Source: Flavobacterium sp. HSC-32F16
GTDB lineage: Bacteria > Bacteroidota > Bacteroidia > Flavobacteriales > Flavobacteriaceae
NCBI RefSeq assembly: GCF_024171645.1
Contig: NZ_JALKAC010000011.1
Coordinates: 62,001-126,000 of the forward strand
Direction: 5' to 3'
Length of the DNA stretch: 64,000 bases
Both the position numbers and the translations under genes were made by a program. This document shows positions 1 through 8,043 of this stretch, one piece after another; the first letter of the stretch is position 1; each line of letters starts with the position of its first letter. The notes beneath the pieces were generated by a model, which ran no database searches, was not told the origin of the DNA, and saw only the letters and a program-made list of their open reading frames with translations.

Positions 1-471
1 TCGGATGTTGATATTGCTGCGCCTTTTGACGAAATTTTTGACAGAATCATATCTGAATTACCAACAGAAGCCGTAATTTTTTCAAGTCCGTTAAAACGTT
101 GTTCAATTTTAGCAAAACATATTCAAAAAAATATAAATGCCATTTCTTATAAGGAAGATGACCGATTACAAGAAATGAATTTTGGTGACTGGGAATTAAA
201 ACCTTGGAATGAGATTCCACCAGAAGAATTAAATCCGTGGATGGAAGATTTTGTAAATATTCCAGTGTCAAACGGAGAATCATTTACGGAATTACATTCA
301 CGAGTAGGTGATTTTTTATTACATCAAATTTCAGAAATCAAACGTCCTGTGATTATTGTGGCCCATGCCGGAATAATACGAAGTATTTTATGTCATCAGA
401 CTGCACTTCCTTTAAAAGAAGCATTTCAAAACAAAGTAGATTTTGGAGAAGTCATAAGAATTGAACTATAA
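1..471 (+). CDS. cobC: Histidine phosphatase family protein, probably alpha-ribazole phosphatase (5' end outside window)
   Basis: The reading frame is open from base 1, so the N-terminus, including the RHG catalytic motif, lies outside the window. The visible 156 residues contain SSPLKRC, the phosphoglycerate-mutase-like SSPLxR signature, then a MNFGDWE segment (the acidic residue typical of the GxxE region) and VAHAGIIR, which holds the second catalytic His. The C-terminal end IRIEL is typical of short CobC-type enzymes, which remove the 5'-phosphate from alpha-ribazole phosphate in late cobalamin assembly. The substrate is inferred mainly from context: the next element is a cobalamin riboswitch followed by B12 uptake genes. 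A general phosphoglycerate mutase-like phosphatase is the alternative. Confidence 0.68.
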   Translation, partial: SDVDIAAPFDEIFDRIISELPTEAVIFSSPLKRCSILAKHIQKNINAISYKEDDRLQEMNFGDWELKPWNEIPPEELNPWMEDFVNIPVSNGESFTELHSRVGDFLLHQISEIKRPVIIVAHAGIIRSILCHQTALPLKEAFQNKVDFGEVIRIEL

Positions 472-539
472 TTTGCTGTTTTGTTTAAGTATTTGATTCC
501 AAAAGTGAAATATATTTGAATTATCAATATTTTTAACTT

Positions 540-547
540 TATATTTG
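540..547 (+). promoter_or_regulatory. Bacteroidota -7 promoter element for the B12 uptake operon
   Basis: TATATTTG matches the TAnnTTTG consensus of Bacteroidota sigma factor promoters. It lies about 12 bases before the first conserved part of the cobalamin riboswitch, so transcription would begin at the riboswitch 5' end. A TTG at 516-518 is a possible -33 element, but the 21-base spacing is long. Confidence 0.5.
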
Positions 548-555
548 CATAAAAT

Positions 556-738
556 TAAGGTTGTGTTTTGATTAACACATTAAAAAGGGAATCAAGTAAA
601 ATCTTGAGCTGTACCCGCAACTGTAAGCTTTGTTCTAGAAATGAACGCTTGTTGTAAACTACAAAACCACTGCTCGCTCCGGCGAATGGGAAGGTAAACA
701 ACAAGACGCAAGCCAGGAGACCTGCCTTTATAACAAAT
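556..738 (+). promoter_or_regulatory. Cobalamin (adenosylcobalamin) riboswitch
   Basis: The order of conserved blocks is that of the B12 riboswitch: AAAAGGGAA near 583, GAGCTGTACCCGCAACTGTAA at 605-625, CCACTG at 667-672, GGGAAGG at 688-694, and the B12 box AGCCAGGAGACCTGCC at 711-726. No run of T follows the B12 box. A short CTCT/AGAG helix at about 744-759 sits just before the ATG at 771, so control is more likely through translation initiation than termination, although this is inferred. Binding of the cofactor should switch off the receptor and lipoprotein genes that follow. Confidence 0.95.
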
Positions 739-770
739 ATCAAGCTCTCGGGAAAAAGAGTGTAGAAATT

Positions 771-2630
771 ATGACTTTAAGAATACGTTTTGCTTTTTTT
801 CTTTTAATATTGTGCCAGTTTATTGCGGCGCAGAGCGATTCTATTAGATTAAAAGAAGTGGTAGTTTCTGACTCAAATCTTAAGAAATATTCTACCTCGC
901 AATCTGTTCAGGTTTTAAACGATTCAATTCTCGACCGAAATCAGCCTTCTTTAACCTCTCTTTTAAATTTTAATACTGTTATCTATTTTAAGGAAAATGG
1001 TCTTGGAATGACTTCTGCTCCATCTTTTAGAGGAACAACAGGTGCGCAGACTGCAGTGATTTGGAACGGAATAAATATAAATTCACAGTTTTTAGGTCAG
1101 GCCGATTTTAATACTATCGGAACAAGAGATTTTAATTCCATAACTGTAAAAGCCGGCGGAGGAAGCGTTTTGTATGGAAGCAGCGCTATAGGCGGGAGTA
1201 TTCACCTGAACAATGATTTACGTTTTAAAAACGAATTTTCTAATCATGTTTTTTTTAGTGCCGGAAGTTACAATACTTATAGTGCAAATTATCGCACCAT
1301 AGTTTCATCAGACAAATACAGTTTACAGGTTAGTATTTCCAGAAACAGCTCTGATAATGATTTTAAATATCCGGGTAATTCAGATCAAAAAAATTTAAAT
1401 GGTGAATATTATAACACAAGTATGAATACTACTTTTGGTTATAAAATCAACTCAAACAATACAATAAAAGCGTATAGCCAGTTTTACGATTCAGAACGTC
1501 ACTTTTCTTTGACTTCACCAAGTGCAACAAAAACAAAATACAACGATTTTAATACCCGAAATTTATTAGAATGGGAAAGTATTTTTAATCGTTTTACATC
1601 AAAATTACGAGCGGCACATATTGGCGAATCTTATAAATATTTCCCAAATATCAACTCTAATAATTTCACTTATGGAAAAGTTGAAACTTCGATCATCAAA
1701 TATGATTTAGCTTTTGATATAAATGAAAAAATCAAATTAAATTCAATTGTAGATTACAGCAGAAACAAAGGATACGGTTCGAGCATTGATAATGTAAAAA
1801 GGGAAATTGGTTCTGCCAGCTTATTATTGCATCATTTTTTAAGTGAAAAATGGGATTATAATGCCAGCATTCGTCAGGAAATAACAGATAACTACGGTAA
1901 TCCTTTTCTTTTTTCATTTGGAACAAGATATCAATTTACTGACTTTTATCGTGTAAAATTAAATGCTTCAAAAAACTTTAGAATGCCAACTTATAATGAT
2001 TTATTTTGGGAAGGAAGCGGTAATCCTGATTTAAATCCAGAGACATCTTATCAGGCAGAAATTGGCAATGAATTCTTTAGAAAAAACTTTTCTTTATCTT
2101 TTACTGCCTATTATAATTCGATCAAAGATTTATTACGCTGGGTTCCAACAGAAGGCGGAGGAGATGCATGGTCGCCTGAAAATACAGATAAAGTCAGAGC
2201 CTATGGCGCCGAAGTTCTTGTAGAATGGAAGCCAAAATTTGGAATACACAATTTTACGATTAATGGTACATACGCTTACACTGTTTCGGAAAGTAAACAA
2301 ATGATTAAAAACGAATTAATCTATAAACAGTTAATTTATGTTCCTTATCATAAATTAACGGGCTCTGTTGCTTACAATTGGAAAAAACTGTCTTCTTATT
2401 TTCAATACTTGTACAATGGAGAAGTTTACAGCACTCCTTTTAATAATCCTGCCACAAGAGTTAAAGATTATAATATTGGAAATATTGGAGTTGATTATGA
2501 CTTTGGAACCAAAAATAGTTACAAAATTGGATTTCAGATTTTAAATCTGTTCAATGAAAACTATCAGCCGGTAATAAGCAGACAAATGCCGGGGAGAAAT
2601 TATACTATATACATAAACCTTAATTTTTAA
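771..2630 (+). CDS. btuB: TonB-dependent outer-membrane receptor, BtuB-like cobalamin transporter
   Basis: This 619-residue protein begins with a signal peptide (cleavage after about residue 20, at AAQS), has a TonB-box-like segment LKEVVVSDS, then a plug domain (about 45-150, with SFRGTTGAQTAVIWNG and the GSVLYGSSAIGG motif), and ends as a beta-barrel with a C-terminal aromatic residue (INLNF). The size is that of BtuB-type receptors without the extra N-terminal regulatory domain of SusC proteins. The cobalamin riboswitch directly upstream gives the substrate: corrinoid uptake across the outer membrane, energised by TonB. The next gene starts 5 bases downstream and is its likely surface partner. 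No BtuF/BtuCD genes are present in the window. Confidence 0.9.
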   Translation: MTLRIRFAFFLLILCQFIAAQSDSIRLKEVVVSDSNLKKYSTSQSVQVLNDSILDRNQPSLTSLLNFNTVIYFKENGLGMTSAPSFRGTTGAQTAVIWNGININSQFLGQADFNTIGTRDFNSITVKAGGGSVLYGSSAIGGSIHLNNDLRFKNEFSNHVFFSAGSYNTYSANYRTIVSSDKYSLQVSISRNSSDNDFKYPGNSDQKNLNGEYYNTSMNTTFGYKINSNNTIKAYSQFYDSERHFSLTSPSATKTKYNDFNTRNLLEWESIFNRFTSKLRAAHIGESYKYFPNINSNNFTYGKVETSIIKYDLAFDINEKIKLNSIVDYSRNKGYGSSIDNVKREIGSASLLLHHFLSEKWDYNASIRQEITDNYGNPFLFSFGTRYQFTDFYRVKLNASKNFRMPTYNDLFWEGSGNPDLNPETSYQAEIGNEFFRKNFSLSFTAYYNSIKDLLRWVPTEGGGDAWSPENTDKVRAYGAEVLVEWKPKFGIHNFTINGTYAYTVSESKQMIKNELIYKQLIYVPYHKLTGSVAYNWKKLSSYFQYLYNGEVYSTPFNNPATRVKDYNIGNIGVDYDFGTKNSYKIGFQILNLFNENYQPVISRQMPGRNYTIYINLNF

Positions 2631-2635
2631 ATATC

Positions 2636-3703
2636 ATGAAAAGATTTAACAGACTATTTTTAGCTGTCATTGTAAGTTCGGCATTTTTTGTGTCTTGCAG
2701 TAACGATGATGACAACAACGATGAGCCGCGCGGAGATTATGAGAATGGAATATTCATTGCTAACGAAGGTAATTTTGGAGAAAGCACCGGAACTATTTCT
2801 TATTTATCTGATGATATGAGTATTGAAAACAATGTCTTTTCTTTAGTTAATCCTGGTAAAACTACTGGAGACGTACCTTTATTTATTGGTTTTAAAGGCG
2901 ATGCTGCATATATTGTTGTAAACAATTCAAACAAAATTGAAGTCGTTAACAGATACACTTTTAAAAGCATTGCTACCATTACTGCTAATTTAAAAAATCC
3001 AAGATTTATTGCATTTGCAAACGGAAAAGGATATGTTACAAACTGGGGAGAAGGAAGTGATCCTGCTGATGATTATGTAGCAGTTTTAGACCTTACTTCT
3101 AATACTGTTACTTCTTCAATATCAGTAGTTGAAGGTCCTGAAAAAATCATAGAAAATGATGGCAAACTTTATGTAGGACACAAAGGAGGCTGGAGTCAGG
3201 GAAATTCGTTAACAGTTATAAATTCTGCTACCAATACAGTTGTTACCAATTTTGTAGTTGGAGATGTTCCAAGCGACTTAGTAAAAGACAATGGTACTTT
3301 ATATATTTTGTGTAACGGAAAACCATCTTATGCAGATGTTGAAACTGCTGGTAAAATTGTAAAAGTAAATCTAAGCAGTAATACCGTTTCATCTACAATA
3401 AACTTTACTGATTTAACACATCCGGGATTCTTAGACATTGAAGACAGTAAAATATATTACACAGTTGGAAACAATGTTTATTCTTTAAACACAAGTGCAA
3501 CGGCATTACCAACAGCAGTATTATTTAAAGCAACTGATGTTATAAATACTTATGGTTTTGCAGTAGAAGATAATAAAATTTATATCGCTGATGCTGTTAA
3601 TAATCTAGATCCAGGAGAAGCCTATATTTATTCTTTAACAGGAACAAAAACGAACTCATTTACTGTAGGGATATTACCAAACGGTTTTTATTTTAACGAC
3701 TAA
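2636..3703 (+). CDS. BtuG-like surface lipoprotein with YncE/DUF5074-type beta-propeller
   Basis: The protein has 355 residues with a lipoprotein signal peptide ending at the lipobox FVSC. The acid-rich residues after the Cys (SNDDDNNDE) resemble the lipoprotein export signal that sends Bacteroidota lipoproteins to the cell surface. The body is a series of short repeated blades (for example GYVTNWGEGSDPADDYVAVLDL, with similar strands before and after), as in YncE or DUF5074 seven-bladed propellers. In Bacteroides, BtuG proteins of this architecture pair with BtuB and bind cobalamin very tightly. Co-transcription with the riboswitch-controlled receptor, 5 bases upstream, supports the same role here. 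Binding of B12 itself is inferred from this context. Confidence 0.8.
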   Translation: MKRFNRLFLAVIVSSAFFVSCSNDDDNNDEPRGDYENGIFIANEGNFGESTGTISYLSDDMSIENNVFSLVNPGKTTGDVPLFIGFKGDAAYIVVNNSNKIEVVNRYTFKSIATITANLKNPRFIAFANGKGYVTNWGEGSDPADDYVAVLDLTSNTVTSSISVVEGPEKIIENDGKLYVGHKGGWSQGNSLTVINSATNTVVTNFVVGDVPSDLVKDNGTLYILCNGKPSYADVETAGKIVKVNLSSNTVSSTINFTDLTHPGFLDIEDSKIYYTVGNNVYSLNTSATALPTAVLFKATDVINTYGFAVEDNKIYIADAVNNLDPGEAYIYSLTGTKTNSFTVGILPNGFYFND

Positions 3704-3722
3704 TTCTTTTTTAATTGGTTAC

Positions 3723-3760
3723 AAAAAAATGGCTTTCATTTCTGAAAGCCATTTTTTTTA
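3723..3760. terminator. Bidirectional intrinsic terminator
   Basis: A perfect 10-bp stem (ATGGCTTTCA at 3729-3738, loop TTTC, TGAAAGCCAT at 3743-3752) is flanked by A7 and T8 runs. It can end both the B12 operon and the convergent S41 protease gene. Confidence 0.92.
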
Positions 3761-5236
3761 TTTCAATGTTCTTAGAAACTCTTTTGGAGCACTTTCTAAA
3801 TACATTTCATTTCGTAATCCGTTTAGTTTTTTAGAATCGCTTACATAAGGTAAATCTAATCCTTCATTCTCTTTTATTTTCTTCGCTGTACCACCCGTAA
3901 TTTTAGAAATTGCTAAACTTAATAATGGTTCCGAAGGATCACCTAAAATGCCATACGTATCCAGACGTTCACCCTGAACATAAGTTGGAACTAAGCCTTG
4001 CGTATAATCTCCAAAATCTGAAGCGTTAGAAATTTTAAACACCAAAGGCTGCATTGCGTATTTATGATTTGGGTTTACGTTATTTTTTGTTAAAGTAGGA
4101 GAATCGTAAACCGTAAATGAACCAACATTTTTACCAGTCGTTGTTTCCCCAATCTGCACCACATTAATATAAGGTTTCAGTCCGTTTATTACCAATTCAC
4201 TTGCTGATGCTGTACTTCCGGTTGTAATAATATAAACTGTAGAAAGATTCAAACTATTAACAGCAGTACCATCAACATTTTTCACAAATCTTTCGTTTAA
4301 AAGTTCTAAATCATCGGCAGACATTCCTGCCATTTGTTTGAAATTATATTGTCTTTTCGAAAATATTTTTCCTTCAAACTGTCCTGTAATCATACTTGCC
4401 AAACATGTTGAAGAATGAACAGAACCACCTCCGTTATATCTTAAATCCAAAACCAAATCTGTTACGCCTTGTTTTTGCAATACTCCAAAAGCCTCGTTTA
4501 GTTTAGCATCATATTCTGCATAAAAACCATTATACATTACATAACCAATTTTATGACCGCCGGTTTCGGGTTCAATTACTTTACTAACTAAAATTGGGTT
4601 TTCTTCTAAGGTGGTTTTAGTTAAAGCTACTGATTTTCCATTCAAAACAAATGCAGAACCGTTATAAGTCGCAAGATCTAAAGTATAGCTGTCTGAATTA
4701 ACCAATAAAGATTGATAATTTGAAACCGTAAGTTTTGTTCCGTTTACACTTGTAAATAAATCGCCTCTTTTTATTTCTTTAGTCGAAGCATTAGAATTTG
4801 GAATAATATATCGTACATACCCTACCACATCATTAGATCCTTCGGCAACTCTGGTAAGCCTAAAATCTACTCCGCTATTTTTTGTAATTCCATTTAATTC
4901 TTGTTCCAGAACAGTATAATCACTTACAATCCAGCTAAAACGGTCAACAGCATTGCTGGGATATTTGCTTACTGGTTTATTTAATAAATCCTCAAAAAGC
5001 TCTTCTGGATCAGAATATCCGGCTAAAAAAGAATTCAATTCTTCTTGCGAACTAAAACGATCATCTGCCAAATTCGATACATCACCCTGCCATAAGTACA
5101 CTTCATTTAGGCCTTTCCATACAAAATCATTCACTTGCAATTGTGCAGGAGCGGCAACATCATCCTCATCTTCACACGATTGCAAAGCAAACGCAAGAAG
5201 AAACAACACTATTAGGCTTTTTAAAATTGGTTTCAT
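3758..5236 (-). CDS. S41 family C-terminal-processing-like peptidase, lipoprotein
   Basis: The 492-residue protein starts with a lipoprotein signal peptide and lipobox LQSC at Cys21, followed by EDEDD, an acidic stretch that may direct surface export. A PDZ-like region (about 105-215) precedes the S41 peptidase domain (about 228-420), with LVLDLRYNGGGSV at 261-273, the catalytic Ser in TGSTASASEL (339-348) and a following GETTTGKN (363-370) that carries the Lys of the Ser-Lys dyad. It probably cleaves proteins in the envelope or at the cell surface; the substrate is unknown. It is a single gene, convergent with the B12 operon and divergent from the sigma factor gene downstream. Confidence 0.9.
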   Translation of the reverse strand: MKPILKSLIVLFLLAFALQSCEDEDDVAAPAQLQVNDFVWKGLNEVYLWQGDVSNLADDRFSSQEELNSFLAGYSDPEELFEDLLNKPVSKYPSNAVDRFSWIVSDYTVLEQELNGITKNSGVDFRLTRVAEGSNDVVGYVRYIIPNSNASTKEIKRGDLFTSVNGTKLTVSNYQSLLVNSDSYTLDLATYNGSAFVLNGKSVALTKTTLEENPILVSKVIEPETGGHKIGYVMYNGFYAEYDAKLNEAFGVLQKQGVTDLVLDLRYNGGGSVHSSTCLASMITGQFEGKIFSKRQYNFKQMAGMSADDLELLNERFVKNVDGTAVNSLNLSTVYIITTGSTASASELVINGLKPYINVVQIGETTTGKNVGSFTVYDSPTLTKNNVNPNHKYAMQPLVFKISNASDFGDYTQGLVPTYVQGERLDTYGILGDPSEPLLSLAISKITGGTAKKIKENEGLDLPYVSDSKKLNGLRNEMYLESAPKEFLRTLK

Positions 5237-5386
5237 AAACGTAGGTTTCGGTATAGTATTAACGTAAAAATACTACCTTTAGTTTTAAGTATTATTCTTT
5301 TTTGCAAAAAAAATTACAATAGTGTTGTAACAAAAATAATTGTGCCTCGTCTTGACTATATAAGCTAACGACAAACCTTTTAATTT

Positions 5387-5896
5387 ATGAACCAAAATGT
5401 GTTTATAGAATTAGTAAATCCTTTTAAAGACAAAGTTTTTCGTCTGGCAAAACGATTGCTTACCAGTACCGAAGAGGCCGAAGATGCGACTCAGGAAGTA
5501 ATGGTAAAATTATGGAACAAAAAAGAGAATCTGGACACGTACAATAATGTCGAAGCATTAGCCATGACCATGACAAAAAATTATTGTTTAGATCAGTTAA
5601 AATCTAAAAGAGCCGGAAATCTCCAGATTGTACATAATAATTTTACAGATCGCGAGCCGCAATTAGACCGAAAACTGGAGGATGCTGATAGTTTAGAATG
5701 GGTTGGAAAAATTATAAATCAACTGCCGGAACAGCTTCAAATACTAATTCAGCTTCGGGATGTTGAACAATATGAATTTGAAGAAATTGCGAAAATTGTT
5801 AATATGAACGAAACCGCAATAAGAGTGGCACTTTCGAGAGCAAGAAAAAAAATAAGAGAATCAATGGTAAATGCACACAGTTATGGAATTAGATAA
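5387..5896 (+). CDS. RNA polymerase sigma-70 family (ECF-type) sigma factor
   Basis: The 169 residues contain sigma region 2 (RLAKRLLTSTEEAEDATQEV, about 18-37) and region 4 (LPEQLQILIQLRDVEQYEFE at about 107-126, ending in an ALSRARKKIRE helix). There is no region 1 or 3, as in ECF sigma factors. The stop codon overlaps the start of the next gene by 14 bases, which suggests translational coupling to a membrane protein that may act as its anti-sigma factor. Two DUF4252 genes follow in the same direction. The inducing signal cannot be read from the sequence. Confidence 0.9.
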   Translation: MNQNVFIELVNPFKDKVFRLAKRLLTSTEEAEDATQEVMVKLWNKKENLDTYNNVEALAMTMTKNYCLDQLKSKRAGNLQIVHNNFTDREPQLDRKLEDADSLEWVGKIINQLPEQLQILIQLRDVEQYEFEEIAKIVNMNETAIRVALSRARKKIRESMVNAHSYGIR

Positions 5897-6338
5897 AATA
5901 GAAAATATATTAGAAAAATACTTTCAGGGAGAAACTACTATTGCTGAAGAAAATCAATTAAAAGAATATTTTTCTTCACCAAGTGTTGCGCAGCATTTGG
6001 AGCAGTACAAACCAATTTTTGGTTATTTCTCTCAGGTAAAACAACAAAAATCAACGCAGGACATTCCACTAAAAACTAAGAAACGAAATGTAGTGTGGTT
6101 ATCGATTGCAGCTTCAGTTGTTGTTTTACTGGGAATTGGAACCTTTTATTTTGCAGGCGAAAAAACAACTCCGGTTGTGGTACAATCAGAATTAGGAACC
6201 TATGATAATCCGGAAGAAGCTCTTGCCGCAACGCAAAAGGCCTTGGCTTTATTATCAAACAATGTTAATGTAGGTATTGAAAGTGTACAATACATTAACG
6301 AATATGAACAATCAAAAAACAAAATTTTTAAACAGTAA
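5883..6338 (+). CDS. Single-pass membrane protein, probable anti-sigma partner
   Basis: Taking the ATG at 5883 gives 151 residues starting MELDKIENILEKYFQGETT; an in-frame ATG at 5871 would add four residues. The N-terminal 70 residues are a helical cytoplasmic segment of the type found in Bacteroidota anti-sigma proteins. A transmembrane helix (VVWLSIAASVVVLLGIGTFY) and a short extracytoplasmic tail follow. No HxxxCxxC zinc motif is present. Position and topology suggest that it holds the upstream sigma factor at the membrane. This is inferred from the operon, not from a recognised domain. Confidence 0.7.
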   Translation: MELDKIENILEKYFQGETTIAEENQLKEYFSSPSVAQHLEQYKPIFGYFSQVKQQKSTQDIPLKTKKRNVVWLSIAASVVVLLGIGTFYFAGEKTTPVVVQSELGTYDNPEEALAATQKALALLSNNVNVGIESVQYINEYEQSKNKIFKQ

Positions 6339-6355
6339 TTTAAACAATACAAAAA

Positions 6356-6883
6356 ATGAAAAATTTCATCATAACACTAGTTTTCGCATTCGTTACACAA
6401 GCTTTTTATGCACAAAGCGCTTTTGACAAATTTGATGGTCAGGACGATGTAACATCAGTAATTGTAAACAAAAAAATGTTCGATTTAATGAGCAAAGTAA
6501 AAGTTGATGCTTCTGATAAAGAAACACAACAATACATTAATCTGATCAAAAAATTAGATTATTTAAAAGTGTTTACAACCAAAAATCCTAAAATCGAAGC
6601 CGATATGAAAGCTTCAGCAGATAAATATATCAAAACTGCCGGTTTAGAAGAGTTAATGCGTGTAAATGACAGCGGTAAAAATGTCAAAATAATGGTAAAA
6701 TCAGGAGCAAGTGACACACAGATCAAAGAATTACTAATGTTTGTTGACGGTGCAAAAAACGACGAAACTGTTTTATTATCTCTTACAGGAAACTTCGATT
6801 TAAACGAGATTTCAGTTCTTACAGACAAAATGCAGCTTCCTGGAGGTTCTGACTTAAAGAAAGCTTCTAAAAACAAAAAATAA
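6356..6883 (+). CDS. DUF4252 domain-containing exported protein
   Basis: This 175-residue protein has a cleavable signal peptide (MKNFIITLVFAFVTQAFYAQ, then SAFDKF) and a DUF4252 domain over the rest of its length: the KFDGQDDVTSVIVNKKMFDLM block, a central LKVFTT strand and a C-terminal TGNFDLNEISVLTDKM block. DUF4252 proteins are common in Bacteroidota and have no established biochemical role. It lies 17 bases after the putative anti-sigma gene and 2 bases before a second DUF4252 gene, so it is probably a target or sensor component of this sigma-factor operon. Confidence 0.82.
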   Translation: MKNFIITLVFAFVTQAFYAQSAFDKFDGQDDVTSVIVNKKMFDLMSKVKVDASDKETQQYINLIKKLDYLKVFTTKNPKIEADMKASADKYIKTAGLEELMRVNDSGKNVKIMVKSGASDTQIKELLMFVDGAKNDETVLLSLTGNFDLNEISVLTDKMQLPGGSDLKKASKNKK

Positions 6884-6885
6884 TC

Positions 6886-7425
6886 ATGAGAGTAAATGTT
6901 TTCACCACAGCCATCTTAGCTTTACTAACTTTAGTAAGCTGCAATTCTGAACCTTCACTTCAAAAGTATTTTGTTGAAAATACTGAGAAAAAGGATTTTA
7001 TTGCCGTTGATGTTTCGTCTAATATCTTAAACTTAGAAACCACGAAACTTTCGGCAGAGCAAAAAGAAGCGATCAATTCATTTGATAAAATGAACATCTT
7101 AGCTTTTAAAGCGACTGATAAAAATCAGGCAGAATTTGAAACGGAACGTAAAAAAGTTACGGCGATATTAAAAGATCCCAAATATCAGGAGCTGATGAAA
7201 TTTGGGTCAGGTAAAGATGGAGCATCAATAAGTTATGTTGGCTCAGATGAAAACATTAAAGAATTTGTAGTTTTTGCCAATAAAAAAGAAAATGGTTTTG
7301 CCGTAGTTCGTGTTTTAGGAAACGATATGAATCCAAACAACATTATAACGCTTATGTCAGTTTTAAAAGAATCAAAAATTGATATGGAACAATTAAAACC
7401 ATTACAGCAGTTAATTAAACAATAG
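6886..7425 (+). CDS. DUF4252 domain-containing lipoprotein
   Basis: The 179-residue product has a lipoprotein signal (LLTLVSC, Cys at about 19) and is paralogous in layout to the preceding protein: FIAVDVSSNIL aligns with the first conserved block and a MNPNNIITLMSVL block with the C-terminal one. It is the last gene of the four-gene sigma operon and is followed by a strong terminator. One DUF4252 protein is soluble and one lipid-anchored, so the pair may form a complex at a membrane; this is inference. Confidence 0.78.
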   Translation: MRVNVFTTAILALLTLVSCNSEPSLQKYFVENTEKKDFIAVDVSSNILNLETTKLSAEQKEAINSFDKMNILAFKATDKNQAEFETERKKVTAILKDPKYQELMKFGSGKDGASISYVGSDENIKEFVVFANKKENGFAVVRVLGNDMNPNNIITLMSVLKESKIDMEQLKPLQQLIKQ

Positions 7426-7451
7426 ACTTTTACTTACTTTATAATCGATTG

Positions 7452-7476
7452 AAGCTCCATAATTGGAGCTTTTTTC
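7452..7476 (+). terminator. Intrinsic terminator of the sigma/DUF4252 operon
   Basis: AAGCTCC and GGAGCTT form a 7-bp stem around ATAATT, followed by six T. A nearly identical AGCTCC stem recurs at 7995-8027 after the next gene. Confidence 0.85.
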
Positions 7477-7524
7477 TTATACTTATTTGAAAGATTTTAC
7501 TGAACAAAATATCGCCATCTTGTT

Positions 7525-7553
7525 TTGATATGATTTGAATTTAATTATATTTG
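7525..7553 (+). promoter_or_regulatory. Promoter of the YiaA-like gene
   Basis: TTG at 7525-7527 and TATATTTG at 7546-7553 are separated by 18 bases, matching the Bacteroidota -33/-7 pattern. The start codon is at 7576. Confidence 0.6.
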
Positions 7554-7575
7554 TAGCTTACCAAAATAATAAATT

Positions 7576-7974
7576 ATGATACAAAAAACATCAAATGCCT
7601 TTATCGCAGCATCTTGGGTTGCTCTTGGAGCTGGAACAATTGGCTTTATTGTTGGACTTGCCAGAGCAGAAATGCTTTTAAACGAAAAAGGATATTATTT
7701 CACCGTTTTAATGTTTGGACTTTTTGCTGTTGTTTCTTTGCAAAAAAGTGTTAGGGATAGACTTGAAAATCTTCCGGTAACCGATATTTACTACGGAATA
7801 TGCTGGTTTGGAACTTTACTTTCAATCGTTCTTTTAGTTGTAGGATTATGGAATGCAACTATCTTACCAAGCGAAAAGGGTTTTTATGCTTTTGCTTTTT
7901 TACTAGCCTTGTTTGGTGCAATTTCTGTACAAAAAAATACCAGAGATAATATGAGTTTTGGTCAAAATGAATAA
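7576..7974 (+). CDS. YiaA/YiaB-like four-helix inner-membrane protein
   Basis: The 132 residues contain two copies of a two-helix unit. Each starts with a hydrophobic helix, carries an NEKGYYF or SEKGFYAF turn (about residues 36-42 and 97-104) and ends in a VQKN or LQKS segment followed by a charged RD. This duplicated YiaA/B domain is known in many bacteria and its role is not established. It is transcribed alone from its own promoter and is convergent with carB through a shared terminator. Confidence 0.85.
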   Translation: MIQKTSNAFIAASWVALGAGTIGFIVGLARAEMLLNEKGYYFTVLMFGLFAVVSLQKSVRDRLENLPVTDIYYGICWFGTLLSIVLLVVGLWNATILPSEKGFYAFAFLLALFGAISVQKNTRDNMSFGQNE

Positions 7975-7994
7975 GACCTGACGAAGTAAAATAC

Positions 7995-8027
7995 AAAAAG
8001 CTCCAATTTACATTGGAGCTTTTTTTT
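7995..8027. terminator. Bidirectional intrinsic terminator
   Basis: AAAAAGCTCCAAT pairs with ATTGGAGCTTTTT over a TTAC loop. A and T runs on both sides suit both the YiaA-like gene and carB. Confidence 0.9.
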
Positions 8028-8043
8028 ATAATAGAATCTGAGA

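Noticed and set aside
5871..5882. Upstream ATG for the sigma-partner gene
   Set aside because: It would increase the overlap with the sigma gene and add four residues that are not typical of the family start (MELDKIENIL fits better).
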